Shown: positions 9,090 through 16,469 of the stretch, in pieces | Layout of the letters: each line of letters starts with the position of its first letter | How positions within the stretch are numbered: the first letter of the stretch is position 1 | Source: DATGKG01 sp963851325 | GTDB lineage: Bacteria > Desulfobacterota > Binatia > Binatales > Binataceae | NCBI GenBank assembly: GCA_963851325.1 | Contig: CAWKOR010000002.1 | Coordinates: forward strand, 124,001 to 188,000 | Direction of reading: 5' to 3' | Length of the DNA stretch: 64,000 nucleotides | The notes under the pieces: model-generated | What the model was told of the DNA's origin: nothing | Database searches by the model: none | Seen by the model: only the letters and a program-made list of their open reading frames with translations | Position numbers and translations under genes: made by a program

Positions 9090-9681
9090 TGCGAATGAAT
9101 CTCCTGAGTTGGTCGTGGTCCTTGATGCCGGGAGCGGATTCGACTCCGCTCGCGACATCGACTGCATACGGTGCGAGGTCGGCGGCCTCACCCACATTAT
9201 CGGGATTCAAGCCTCCCGAGATGAACACGCGGGTCAAATCGAGTCCGCGCAGATCGGACAGGGGCCGTTTCTCGCCGGTCCCGCCGTAAAGTCCCGGATG
9301 ATAGGTATCGAGCAGCGTATATATAGATGATGGGGACGCAGCGGGCTCGAACTTCTGCCCACGCTTTAACCGCAACGCGCGAATGACCGGCACCGGCCAT
9401 CCCTCGAGAAACGAATCGGGCTCGTCGCCGTGGAATTGGAGCAAGTCCAGTCGCGCTCGCTCCAGACACGTCGTGACGAATTCGCGGGTCGCATTGACGA
9501 AGACCCCGACCACCCTGCACGAAGCTCTGGTTGCCGCGCTGATTTCGCAAGCGCGCTCGGGCGACACGCAGCGCGGGCTCGGCGCGTAGAAGTTCACCCC
9601 GATCAGGTCGGCGCCGAAATCGATTGCGGCGAGCGCGTCGTCGACTCGTGTGATGCCGCAGATTTTCACTTTTACCGTCAT
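9070..9681 (-). CDS. trpF: Phosphoribosylanthranilate isomerase
   Basis: TrpF performs the Amadori rearrangement of phosphoribosylanthranilate to CdRP, the fourth chemical step to tryptophan. The N-terminal VKICGITRVDDALAAIDFGAD contains the general-base Cys8. Other family blocks are LIGVNFYAPSPRCV, QFHGDE and the C-terminal phosphate-binding region (ISGGLNPDNVGEA, AVDVASGVES). The length of 203 aa is typical. Its ATG overlaps the trpC stop (ATGA), so it is tightly coupled in the operon. It is monofunctional rather than fused to trpC as in enterics. Confidence 0.95.
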   Translation of the reverse strand: MTVKVKICGITRVDDALAAIDFGADLIGVNFYAPSPRCVSPERACEISAATRASCRVVGVFVNATREFVTTCLERARLDLLQFHGDEPDSFLEGWPVPVIRALRLKRGQKFEPAASPSSIYTLLDTYHPGLYGGTGEKRPLSDLRGLDLTRVFISGGLNPDNVGEAADLAPYAVDVASGVESAPGIKDHDQLRRFIRNAKSAR

Positions 9682-10475
9682 CGCGCGGCAACTCCGTCGA
9701 GCGCGCTCAGCAGTTCGGGCAGCTTGGCGGCTGGATTGCCGTCGCGCAGGAGGCTTTCGCCGATCAGAAACGCGCGCGCGCCGGCCGCATCGAGGCGACG
9801 GATATCCTGGGGCGCGCTGATTCCGCTTTCACTGACGATCAGCGCATCGCCGCGGTAGTCTGCCAGTAACTTCTCGGTCACTGCGAGGTCGGTCACAAAC
9901 GTGTGCAGGTCGCGATTGTTGATCCCGATCAGCTCGGCGCCGATGCGGCTTGCGAGCGCGAACTCCTCGGGATTGTGAACCTCGACCAGCGCGGCCATTT
10001 TGACTTCACGCGTAAGCGCCGCCAGCGATCGCAACTCGCCCTCTTTCAGCATCGCGACAATAAGCAGGATGCAGTCTGCACCGGCCGCGCGGGCCTCGTA
10101 GATCTGGTACGGATGAAAGATGAAATCCTTGCGCAGGAGCGGAAGCTCGACCGCTTGGCGGACCGCGCGCAAATCTTCAAGTGTTCCTTTAAAATGCCGA
10201 TCGGTCAGCACCGAAATCGCTGCGGCGCCGCACGCGGCATAGTCGCGCGCCACCGCTTGCGGATCGAGGTTGGGCAGGATGTCGCCTTTGCTTGGCGATG
10301 CGCGCTTGATTTCCGCGATGATCGCGGGACGGCGCGCGCGCAAAGCGGCGATGAAATCGCGCGGCGGCGGCGCATCTTTCGCGCGCGCAACGATCGCGAC
10401 GTCGCTGATAACTTTGCGCTGAGCTCTAACCTCCTCGCGCTTGGCGGCGAATATTTGATCGAGTATCGAGCTCAT
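9678..10475 (-). CDS. trpC: Indole-3-glycerol phosphate synthase
   Basis: TrpC closes the indole ring of CdRP with decarboxylation. This 265-aa TIM barrel carries the family motifs AEIKRASPSKGDI (catalytic lysine region, residues 54-66), LLRKDFIFHPYQIYEARAAGAD, VEVHNPEE, GINNRDLHTF and VSESGI. The ATG start at 10475 overlaps the trpD stop in an ATGA. It is a separate gene, not fused to trpF. Confidence 0.95.
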   Translation of the reverse strand: MSSILDQIFAAKREEVRAQRKVISDVAIVARAKDAPPPRDFIAALRARRPAIIAEIKRASPSKGDILPNLDPQAVARDYAACGAAAISVLTDRHFKGTLEDLRAVRQAVELPLLRKDFIFHPYQIYEARAAGADCILLIVAMLKEGELRSLAALTREVKMAALVEVHNPEEFALASRIGAELIGINNRDLHTFVTDLAVTEKLLADYRGDALIVSESGISAPQDIRRLDAAGARAFLIGESLLRDGNPAAKLPELLSALDGVAAR

Positions 10476-11536
10476 TTTGCCCTGGCTTTGGTTTTGACTT
10501 TTCTTCGCGACGGCTGCGCTATCGTGGTGATCCGACGCATTTCTGCGACTACTTCGAGCGCCCGTTCCGATTCGATGACTGCGCGCGCCTTGTCTACACC
10601 TTCGGCCAGCGATGCAGCCTTGCCGCCGACGTAAATCGCGGCGCCGCCGTTGAGCGCGAGTATATCCTGCGCGGGTCCTTCCTCGTCCCCCACCAAGGCG
10701 GCCCGCAACAGCCGGGCTGAATGCCTGGGATCATCGGCGCGAAGCCTGCTGCGTCCGGCGCGCTCGATTCCGAATTGCTCGGGCTCGATGATGTATTCGG
10801 AAATCGCTGTGCCGCGAATTTCTGCGACCCTGGTCTCGGCGCTGATGGAAATCTCGTCGAGGCCGTCGAGGCCATGAACGACCATGGCATGGTCGGTGCC
10901 GAGGATCGCGATCGCGCGCGCCACTTCCGCGAATAGATGCGCCTCGGCTACGCCGGTGACCTGGCGCGCGGGCGACGCAGGATTCACCAATGGCCCCATC
11001 AGGTTGAACAGCGTGCGAGTCGCCAGTGTGCGGCGCAGTTTTGCGAGGCGCGCCATCGCTGGATGATACGCAGGTGCGAAGATGAAGCAGCATCCCGCGT
11101 CGCGGAGGCATTTTCGTAAAATCGGCGGCTCGCAATCGACCTTGATGCCGAATTCCTCGAGGACGTCGGCGCCGCCGACCTTGCCGCTAATGGCGCGATT
11201 GCCGTGCTTGGCGACCGGGACCCCGGCAGCCGCGGCGATCAGCGCTGCTCCGGTGGAAATGTTGAAGGTCCCGGCGTTGTCGCCCCCGGTGCCGCAGGTA
11301 TCGAGTAGACGGCCGATGCCCAGCTTCAGCACGCGGGCGCGACGGCGCATCGCTCGCGCACAGCCCGCGAGCTCGTCGCCGGTCTCGCCTTTCATTTTAA
11401 GCGCGATGAGAAACGCCGCGGTCAACGGCTCCGGAACATCGCCGTCGAGTACTGCGCCAAACGCCCGCTCCGCCTCGTCGGCCGACAGTGCGCGGCGTGC
11501 GAGAACCGCCTCATATGCCGATGCGAATTCGCTCAC
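10472..11536 (-). CDS. trpD: Anthranilate phosphoribosyltransferase
   Basis: TrpD joins anthranilate to PRPP. The motifs are LLDTCGTGGDNAGTFNIST (PRPP/Mg site), KHGNRAISGKVGGADVLEEFG, HPAMARL and NLMGPLVNP. The open frame extends well upstream, but homology begins at a GTG (11536, VSEFASAYEAVLARRAL). Its first bases overlap the trpG stop (GTGA), so I take this as the start, giving 354 aa. It is monofunctional, without the TrpG fusion seen in enterics. A basic C-terminal tail (RRKVKTKARAK) is slightly longer than usual. Confidence 0.95.
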   Translation of the reverse strand: MSEFASAYEAVLARRALSADEAERAFGAVLDGDVPEPLTAAFLIALKMKGETGDELAGCARAMRRRARVLKLGIGRLLDTCGTGGDNAGTFNISTGAALIAAAAGVPVAKHGNRAISGKVGGADVLEEFGIKVDCEPPILRKCLRDAGCCFIFAPAYHPAMARLAKLRRTLATRTLFNLMGPLVNPASPARQVTGVAEAHLFAEVARAIAILGTDHAMVVHGLDGLDEISISAETRVAEIRGTAISEYIIEPEQFGIERAGRSRLRADDPRHSARLLRAALVGDEEGPAQDILALNGGAAIYVGGKAASLAEGVDKARAVIESERALEVVAEMRRITTIAQPSRRKVKTKARAK

Positions 11537-12108
11537 GCGGCGACCCGCTTCAGAAAGTTCCGCAACAGGTGTTTTCCTTCCGGCGTGCCGATCGACTCGG
11601 GATGAAACTGCACTCCCTCGACGAACAGCTCCTTGTGCCGCAAGCCCATGACCTCGCCTTCGGCGGTGCGCGCACTGACTTCGAGACACTCGGGAATGGA
11701 GTTCGGGTCCACGATCAGCGAATGATAACGCATCGCCTCGAACGGATTCGGCATCCCTTCGAAGATGCCGCGGCCGTCGTGGATAACCGGCGAGGTTTTG
11801 CCGTGCATCAAACGCGGCGCATGAGCTACGTGGCCGCCAAACGCCTCGCCCATGCATTGCTCGCCGAGGCATACGCCGAGGATCGGCAGCTCGCCGGCGA
11901 GTTCCTTGAAAATCGCCAGCGAGATTCCCGCCTCCTTGGGCGTGCAGGGGCCGGGCGACACCACGATCGCGTCGGGATGAAGCGCGCGCACGCCCGCGAC
12001 ATCGATCATGTCGTTGCGCTTCACGATTACGTCGGCGCCAAGCTCGCCGAGATATTGAACCAGGTTGTAGGTGAACGAGTCGTAGTTATCGATCATCAAT
12101 AGCCGCAT
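11533..12108 (-). CDS. trpG: Anthranilate synthase glutamine amidotransferase component
   Basis: TrpG supplies ammonia from glutamine to TrpE. It is a class I glutamine amidotransferase of 191 aa with MIDNYDSFTYNLVQYL at the N-terminus, nucleophile Cys80 in LGVCLGEQCMGEAFGG, and His169/Glu171 in GVQFHPES. The position after the nucleophile motif is Glu (LGEQ), where most homologues have His (LGHQ). It could double as PabA for folate synthesis. The start lies 4 bp after the trpE stop, and the stop overlaps the trpD start. Confidence 0.95.
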   Translation of the reverse strand: MRLLMIDNYDSFTYNLVQYLGELGADVIVKRNDMIDVAGVRALHPDAIVVSPGPCTPKEAGISLAIFKELAGELPILGVCLGEQCMGEAFGGHVAHAPRLMHGKTSPVIHDGRGIFEGMPNPFEAMRYHSLIVDPNSIPECLEVSARTAEGEVMGLRHKELFVEGVQFHPESIGTPEGKHLLRNFLKRVAA

Positions 12109-12112
12109 GATG

Positions 12113-13633
12113 CTACCTGCCTAGCGCGATCGCGGCGGTCTCAAACTCGCGCGCGGCGTTAAGCGCACGAATCATCGCGCGCGCCTTGTTGACGGACTCC
12201 TCGAACTCCGCGCCCGGATCGGAATCGGCGACTACGCCGCCGCCGGCCTGCACGTAGACGCGATTGTTCTTGATCAGGAGGGTGCGCAACGCGATCGCGG
12301 TGTCGGTATTGCCGGTGTAGCTGAAATAGCCGACCGCGCCGGCATAGACGCCGCGGCGCACCGATTCCAGCTCGTCGATAATTTCCATCGCGCGGATTTT
12401 CGGCGCCCCCGAAACGGTGCCCTGCGGAAACGTCGCGGCGAACGCATCGAAGGCGTCGCACTCGTCGCGCAGCTCGCCGGTGACGTTCGAAACGATGTGC
12501 ATCACGCTGTAGTAGCGCTCGACCACCATCAGCTCCGTGACCTTGACCGAGCCTATTTTCGCAACCCGCCCGACGTCGTTGCGGCCGAGGTCAACCAGCA
12601 TGATGTGCTCGGCGCGCTCCTTGGGATCGGCGAGCAACTCCTTCTCGAGGTCAACATCCTCGTGCTCGGTTTTGCCGCGCGGGCGGGTTCCCGCAATCGG
12701 CCGCAGGGTGATCTCCTTGCCCTCGACCCGCACCATCACCTCGGGCGATGCGCCCACAATCGTGTGATCGCCGAGGCGCAGGTAGAACATGTAGGGCGAC
12801 GGATTGATGGTGCGCAGGCTGCGGTAGATGTTGAAGGGATGAACTTCGAGCGGCGCCTCGAAGCGCTGCGAGGGCACCACCTGGATGATATCGCCGGCGG
12901 TGATGTACTCCTTGGCGCGCGACACCATCGTCATGTAGGCCTCGCGATTGGTGTTGGAGGTGACCGCGACCGGCGCATCGAAAGCGATCGCAGCGCCCTC
13001 CAGCCGGGGTGGAATGACGGGACCGGCCAGGCGCTCGATCATCTCGGCAATCTTGCGCTGCGCGTGCTCGTAGCCTTCGCGCGGGGAAGCGAACTCGTTG
13101 ACCGCGACATTGACGATAATCGTCAGCGACTGCCGGACATTGTCAAACATGATGACGCAATCGGTGAACATCATGTAGAGGTCGGGAGTGCCGAGGTCGT
13201 CGTGTGCGCGCGCGGGGATACGCGGCTCGAAGCATCGCACGATGTCGTAGGCGAGGAAGCCGACCGCGCCGCCGAAGAAACGGGGCAAGCCGGGAATTTC
13301 CGGGGCCTTGAAGCGCTTAACTTCCTTGCGCAGTTCCGCGAAGGCATTGGGAGCGACGCGCGATTCGGTGCCGCGTCCCGGGCGGATGACATCGGTGCGG
13401 TCGCCGCGCGCGCGGATCACCATCGAAGGTTCGGAGCCCAGAAAGGTATAGCGTCCCCACTTTTCGCCGCCGCGAACGCTTTCGAGGAGGAACGCGTAGT
13501 CGCCGCGCGCAACCTTCAAAAACGCCGAGACCGGGGTTTCGAGGTCGGCGGCAATCTCGCGGCTGACGGGAATCAGGTTGAACCCGTCGCGCGCGAGCCG
13601 CTCGAATTGTTGCAGGTCGGGCAACAGCAGCAT
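12113..13633 (-). CDS. trpE: Anthranilate synthase component I
   Basis: TrpE converts chorismate to anthranilate with ammonia from TrpG and is the committed step. The N-terminal feedback site is present (FLLESVRGGEKWGRYTFLG, the LLES tryptophan-binding element). The chorismate-binding domain carries GDIIQVVPSQRF, PIAGTRPRGKT, HIMLVDLGRNDVGRVA, GTVSGAPKIRAMEIIDELE and the C-terminal IQAG-like VQAGGGVVADSDP. Of two in-frame ATGs, 13633 (MLLLPDLQQF) has GGGAG 8 nt upstream. For 13648 the GGAGG directly abuts the start codon, which is unfavourable. It is the first structural gene after the trp leader. Confidence 0.95.
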   Translation of the reverse strand: MLLLPDLQQFERLARDGFNLIPVSREIAADLETPVSAFLKVARGDYAFLLESVRGGEKWGRYTFLGSEPSMVIRARGDRTDVIRPGRGTESRVAPNAFAELRKEVKRFKAPEIPGLPRFFGGAVGFLAYDIVRCFEPRIPARAHDDLGTPDLYMMFTDCVIMFDNVRQSLTIIVNVAVNEFASPREGYEHAQRKIAEMIERLAGPVIPPRLEGAAIAFDAPVAVTSNTNREAYMTMVSRAKEYITAGDIIQVVPSQRFEAPLEVHPFNIYRSLRTINPSPYMFYLRLGDHTIVGASPEVMVRVEGKEITLRPIAGTRPRGKTEHEDVDLEKELLADPKERAEHIMLVDLGRNDVGRVAKIGSVKVTELMVVERYYSVMHIVSNVTGELRDECDAFDAFAATFPQGTVSGAPKIRAMEIIDELESVRRGVYAGAVGYFSYTGNTDTAIALRTLLIKNNRVYVQAGGGVVADSDPGAEFEESVNKARAMIRALNAAREFETAAIALGR

Positions 13634-13680
13634 TTGGTTTTCTCCCATCCTCCAGCCGGGGATCCCGCCGCCTCTTCGAC

Positions 13681-13717
13681 AAAGGAAAAGGGCCGCAGGA
13701 TTCGCCCGCGGCCCTTT
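13681..13717 (-). terminator. trp attenuator terminator hairpin
   Basis: A perfect 10-bp inverted repeat (13687-13696 with 13708-13717, AAAGGGCCGC/GCGGCCCTTT) encloses an 11-nt loop and on the minus strand runs into TTTTCCTTT. It sits between the Trp-rich leader ORF and trpE, so it is best read as the attenuator. When tryptophan is scarce, ribosome stalling in the leader should prevent it forming. Confidence 0.85.
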
Positions 13718-13740
13718 GGATCAACTGGTTTTGTGATGGA

Positions 13741-13818
13741 CTACAAAACCGGCGCGCAGGCGAATGCCTTGGTGTACCACCACCAGTTCGCCCGAGCGTT
13801 GCGGTTCACGTATTCCAT
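13741..13818 (-). CDS. trpL: trp operon leader peptide (Trp-Trp-Trp)
   Basis: This short ORF of 25 codons lies directly upstream of the attenuator hairpin. Residues 12-14 are three consecutive tryptophans (codons at 13785-13777), preceded by NRNARAN and followed by YTKAF. That is the hallmark of ribosome-mediated transcription attenuation of a trp operon. The start is uncertain. ATG 13818, an in-frame ATG at 13827 and GTG 13809 are all possible. The GTG fits a promoter so close by and would give a 22-residue peptide. The stop TAG is 24 nt before the terminator stem. The peptide itself is presumed to have only a regulatory role. Confidence 0.85.
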   Translation of the reverse strand: MEYVNRNARANWWWYTKAFACAPVL

Positions 13819-13827
13819 TACCGTCAT

Positions 13828-13856
13828 TAAGTATGATCAGTTCGCGTCCCTGTCAA
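13828..13856 (-). promoter_or_regulatory. Predicted sigma-70 promoter of the trp operon
   Basis: On the minus strand a perfect -35 TTGACA (13856-13851) is followed after 17 nt by TACTTA (13833-13828). CATACT at 15-nt spacing is an alternative -10. Transcription would start only a few bases before the leader ORF. The mobile element ends 8-17 bp upstream of the -35, so any upstream operator has been replaced by element DNA. Confidence 0.6.
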
Positions 13857-13863
13857 CCGACCG

Positions 13864-13873
13864 CGATTATGGG
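13864..13873. repeat. Target-site duplication, left copy
   Basis: The 10-mer CGATTATGGG occurs here and again at 15750-15759, exactly flanking the inserted segment. Joining the outer flanks through one copy restores a continuous junction from the SPOR gene stop to the trp promoter. Confidence 0.75.
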
Positions 13874-13886
13874 GCACTGGCCGAAT

Positions 13887-13917
13887 TAGGCCACTGAGGT
13901 TTTCAAATTAGGCCACT
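13887..13917. repeat. Subterminal repeats, left end of element
   Basis: Two copies of TTAGGCCACT (core 13887-13895 and 13909-13917) are spaced 22 bp apart. They have the same orientation as the three copies at the right end, so they are direct repeats rather than a mirror image of that end. Confidence 0.7.
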
Positions 13918-13920
13918 CGG

Positions 13921-14182
13921 TTACTGAAGCTGAATCGAGATCAGCAAAACCTCTTTCGTGTCGAATGTGTAATACAAAACCGCATCGCGATCCGGCGGAA
14001 TATGGATCGTGAGATACCGAGAGTGGAGAGTGAGGGCTGGTCTGCTTGCCTAACTTTGGATTGCGCGAGAGAACGAACGTCGCGCCTTCCATGAGTTCGT
14101 CCGCCTTCTTATGGTCGGATTCAATCGCGAGTAGTTCTTTCCGGAAGTAGGTGTCTTCGACAATATCCAGATTAGGTAGCAC
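13921..14182 (-). pseudogene. RelE/ParE-like toxin partner of Panacea antitoxin, frameshifted
   Basis: The gene starts at GTG 14182, overlapping the antitoxin stop by 11 bp, and reads RKELLAIESDHKKADELMEGATFVLSRNPKLGKQ. The frame then shifts near 14030. The +1 frame continues the expected C-terminus (LHSRYLTIHIPP, then DAVLYYTFDTKEVLLISIQL) and stops at 13921. The total of 262 nt is 3n+1, consistent with one inserted base in a CT-rich stretch (CTCACTCTCCACTCTC). The C-terminal pattern of alternating strands ending in YYTFD...V.LISIQ resembles small RelE/ParE-superfamily toxins. It is either a dead toxin or a sequencing/assembly error. The unshifted frame would end in an unrelated tail at 13886. 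Confidence 0.65.
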
Positions 14183-14735
14183 GCGATTCGAGCCATTTTT
14201 GAGCGCGCTTTTCGATAACGCTTGCGTGCTTAATCTGTTTCTCGCTCAAATCCGCCGTTCCAAGTAGCGCGACCGAATATGGAATGATCTCTTTCTTTTC
14301 AGCGAGAAACCAGCCGACAAATTCATGCGAATTCTCGCTGATCTGAGTAGCGGACATTTTCCAAAACCGCTTTATCGTGCGGTCGATAAGAACGATTTCA
14401 TCCGATGAGAACATCGACAGTTCGGCTTCGCGCAGCGCGATTGGCCGTTTTTGGGTATATCCAAAAAAAGGTTCTTCCCGCAGGGCAAGATGGCCGTGGC
14501 GCTGCATATCCTTAAGGATTGGAAACATTCGCTTAGGTGCGGGCCCTTGCTCCAAAGCTTGATATGGCTGTTCGGTCACTGACTTCCCAGTGCGCCGATA
14601 TGCCACGAAGTCGATATTGAAAAGCAGTTTATTTAGCTTTACGACGCCAAAAAAACTGTCTCCTTCTGATTCCTGGGCGATATGCAACACCAACTCGCGG
14701 AGCTTTTTATTCGAGTCTGTGAGTTTATAGCGCAC
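14172..14735 (-). CDS. Panacea-domain (DUF4065/SocA-like) antitoxin
   Basis: This intact 187-residue protein has the Panacea/DUF4065 pattern. An N-terminal helical part carries FFGVVKLNKLLFNIDFVAYRRTGKSVT, then YQALEQGPAPKRM (the conserved G-P-x-P turn), an FFGYTQKRPIAL strand, and a C-terminal SEFVGW-like helix (ISENSHEFVGWFLAEK...PYSVAL). In characterised systems this domain neutralises diverse toxins encoded next door. Here the partner directly follows with an 11-bp overlap. It is embedded in the mobile element and is clearly less GC-rich than the surrounding genes, which fits horizontal acquisition. If the toxin is truly broken, the antitoxin is an orphan. Confidence 0.75.
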   Translation of the reverse strand: MRYKLTDSNKKLRELVLHIAQESEGDSFFGVVKLNKLLFNIDFVAYRRTGKSVTEQPYQALEQGPAPKRMFPILKDMQRHGHLALREEPFFGYTQKRPIALREAELSMFSSDEIVLIDRTIKRFWKMSATQISENSHEFVGWFLAEKKEIIPYSVALLGTADLSEKQIKHASVIEKRAQKWLESRAT

Positions 14736-14777
14736 GTTTCGATTCTAGCGAATGCGCGCGCCGGGTGTAAGAGGCCG

Positions 14778-15640
14778 TTAAGTCATTGTTTTCATTGACC
14801 TTTCTTCGGGCTTGGCCTTGTAGCCGCTCTCCCGCCACTGATCACGTACGGTTTGAACGGTGTGCGCCCGCCCAGCGTATCGGGGCGAGTGACCGGCGGT
14901 AGCGGCGGTGCGTCTTCCGGCTCTTGCGCTGCCGTCGATCAGCTCCCCAATCGTCCAGATATGATCCGTGACGCCCACGGCCATCGCTGGCGTCATGCGC
15001 AGCGTTTCGTGGACGCGGCAGAGATTGTAGAAGCAAACCCACAGAGCGATTGCAGCCAGATGGTTCGCGAGTTTCTTGCTGAATGCGTTGGTGAGGCGGG
15101 TGAACCGGCGCATCTGCATCCGGGTCGATAGATTGAACCGCTCCACGTATGACGTGCTGATGTATTCTTCCGCTGGCCTGCCTCTTATCACTGTCCGTTC
15201 CGAGCCGGTGACTTTGCTTGGCGAGTAGCGATGCGCTGCATCGGTCGCGGTGCCTTCGACCGCGTAGTGCTTCACGATGGTAGCGTAATCGACTTCATGG
15301 CCGAACGTTGCTTCCATCGCGGACGAATAGCCCGGATACCCATCGCTCGTGATCTGGACACGATTCACGATGCGTTGTCGCAGATCGCCCAGAAACTCCC
15401 GCGTAGAGGCGTCGTTCCGTTTTCCGACCGGTATAGCTGATGATCGCCTTCTGCGTGGCTGCCAGCGCGATGTAGAGCCAGCAATCGCCACGCGGCTGCG
15501 CTCGCGTAATCCATGGCAAGACTTAAAGGTTGGCGTGCTCTCGCCAAGGCAGGTTCACGCGAAGTACTTTCCATTGTCGATGTTTGTCCGAATCTACGAA
15601 TGAAAAGGCTTCGTCCGCTGCGAGAGCCATCATCGAGCAA
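14778..15640 (-). pseudogene. Degraded DDE transposase (IS1-like)
   Basis: Transposase homology is spread over two frames. One reads QPRGDCWLYIALAATQKAIISY (about 15500-15430). The other continues GKRNDASTREFLGDL, then VQITSDGYPGY, HYAVEGT, ISTSYVERFNLSTRMQMRR, LANHLAAIALWVCFYNLCRVHETLRMTPAMAVG, and ends at 14778. The ITSDGYPGY and YVERFNL...MRRFTRLTN blocks with H-E-T-L-R-M-T-P-A-M are typical of an IS1-like DDE group. A frameshift lies near 15430. The N-terminal zinc/HTH region cannot be found in any frame up to 15640. The protein is not functional as written. Confidence 0.75.
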
Positions 15641-15694
15641 TTGTGAAGACCGTGGGGCGATCCGCCTAAGAAGAAGCGCCCACAGCCGTGAAAT

Positions 15695-15746
15695 CAGGCC
15701 ACTTCACCATTCAAACCTAGGCCACTGACGGGCAACCTAGGCCACT
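15695..15746. repeat. Subterminal repeats, right end of element
   Basis: Three copies of AGGCCACT (within 15695-15703, 15718-15726 and 15738-15746) are spaced 20-23 bp apart. The outer two are preceded by ACCT. They resemble reiterated transposase-binding sites at an IS end. Confidence 0.7.
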
Positions 15747-15749
15747 ACC

Positions 15750-15759
15750 CGATTATGGG
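15750..15759. repeat. Target-site duplication, right copy
   Basis: This is the second copy of CGATTATGGG. It includes the TAA stop of the SPOR gene (15755-15753), so the insertion fell exactly at the 3' end of that gene without damaging it. Confidence 0.75.
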
Positions 15760-16460
15760 ACGTAGGTGTCCTTGTATTTCGCGCGCAACTGCTGCTCGGC
15801 GGCACTCGCCTCTTCCTGACTCTGATAGGGACCGACGCGGACCCGCCACCAGGTCTGACCCGAAATATCAGTGGGGACCATGAAGGCGTGGTAACCGAGC
15901 TTCTGCAATCGGGTGGTCATCTGCTCGGCGTTGGTGCGATCCATCACCGCATCGATTTGGATGTTGAATGGCTTGTGCCGCGGGCTCGAGCCATCGGTTG
16001 TGGATGCATACTTCTGCGGCGGATTCGACACTACCGGTTTGGTCACGCGAGGCTTGTCCGCGCTTGCAGTATCAGGGATCTTCGCAGGCGAAACCGAAGC
16101 CGGAGCGTTCGCGACTGTGCGAGATGGAGGCGATGCGACGGGACCGGCATTGGCGTCCATCGATAGCGAGGACGCGGAATCGAGGCCACCTGATGGCTTC
16201 GATTTGGCGCCCGCCTTGGCTGAGGCTGATTGCGTCGAGCCGCCCGCGTCCGGCGATTTGGGTGCGGCCTGCTGAACCAGGTCCGAAGCCGGCGGAGGAT
16301 TGGGCAACGGATAAACGCTCGCGGCTTGGGAGGCTTCGGGAGCGGTGTTGCGCGCCATGTCGTATCCCGCGAACAAGCCGAGGGCGAAAACAATGACCGA
16401 CAGACTCGCGAGACCAACCAGGATCAGAATCGCCCCCCCGGTTTTGATCTCAAAACGCAT
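15753..16460 (-). CDS. SPOR-domain membrane protein
   Basis: This 235-residue bitopic protein has a short cytoplasmic N-terminus and one TM helix (about 13-35, ILILVGLASLSVIVFALGLF). A low-complexity Pro/Ala/Ser linker follows (about 40-155), then a C-terminal SPOR domain from about 160 (FNIQIDAVMDRTNAEQMTTRL, then GYHAFMVP, WWRVRVGPYQSQEEASAAEQQL). SPOR domains bind denuded peptidoglycan and commonly localise proteins to the division septum. The start lies 9 bp downstream of the argS stop, so the two form an operon. Before the element inserted, this operon ran directly into the trp promoter region. Confidence 0.85.
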   Translation of the reverse strand: MRFEIKTGGAILILVGLASLSVIVFALGLFAGYDMARNTAPEASQAASVYPLPNPPPASDLVQQAAPKSPDAGGSTQSASAKAGAKSKPSGGLDSASSLSMDANAGPVASPPSRTVANAPASVSPAKIPDTASADKPRVTKPVVSNPPQKYASTTDGSSPRHKPFNIQIDAVMDRTNAEQMTTRLQKLGYHAFMVPTDISGQTWWRVRVGPYQSQEEASAAEQQLRAKYKDTYVP

Positions 16461-16469
16461 AGTCTTCCC

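Larger units (their letters stand above)
13874..15749. mobile_element. Decayed insertion element (about 1.9 kb) carrying a toxin-antitoxin module
   Basis: The segment is bounded by a 10-bp direct repeat. Its outermost ends match as a short inverted repeat: left GGCACTGGCC, reverse-complemented right GGTAGTGGCC, 8 of 10 identical. Both ends also hold subterminal copies of AGGCCACT at 20-23 bp spacing. Inside are a Panacea-like antitoxin, a frameshifted toxin and a frameshifted transposase, all on the minus strand. It separates argS and the SPOR gene from the trp operon. The transposase looks IS1-like, while the multiple subterminal repeats are more like IS21-type ends. The element may therefore be a composite of more than one insertion, and I do not assign a family. 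Confidence 0.65.

Noticed and set aside
10472..11872. Long form of trpD starting at 11872
   Set aside because: The extra 112 codons lie inside trpG in another frame; homology starts at GTG 11536, which overlaps the trpG stop.
12497..13897. 466-codon open frame antisense to trpE
   Set aside because: Shadow of trpE that also runs through the trp leader and attenuator; no homology signal.
13887..15746. Repeated AGGCCACT units as a CRISPR array
   Set aside because: Repeats are 8-10 bp with variable 12-15 bp gaps, only five copies split between two ends of a transposon-like segment, and no cas genes.
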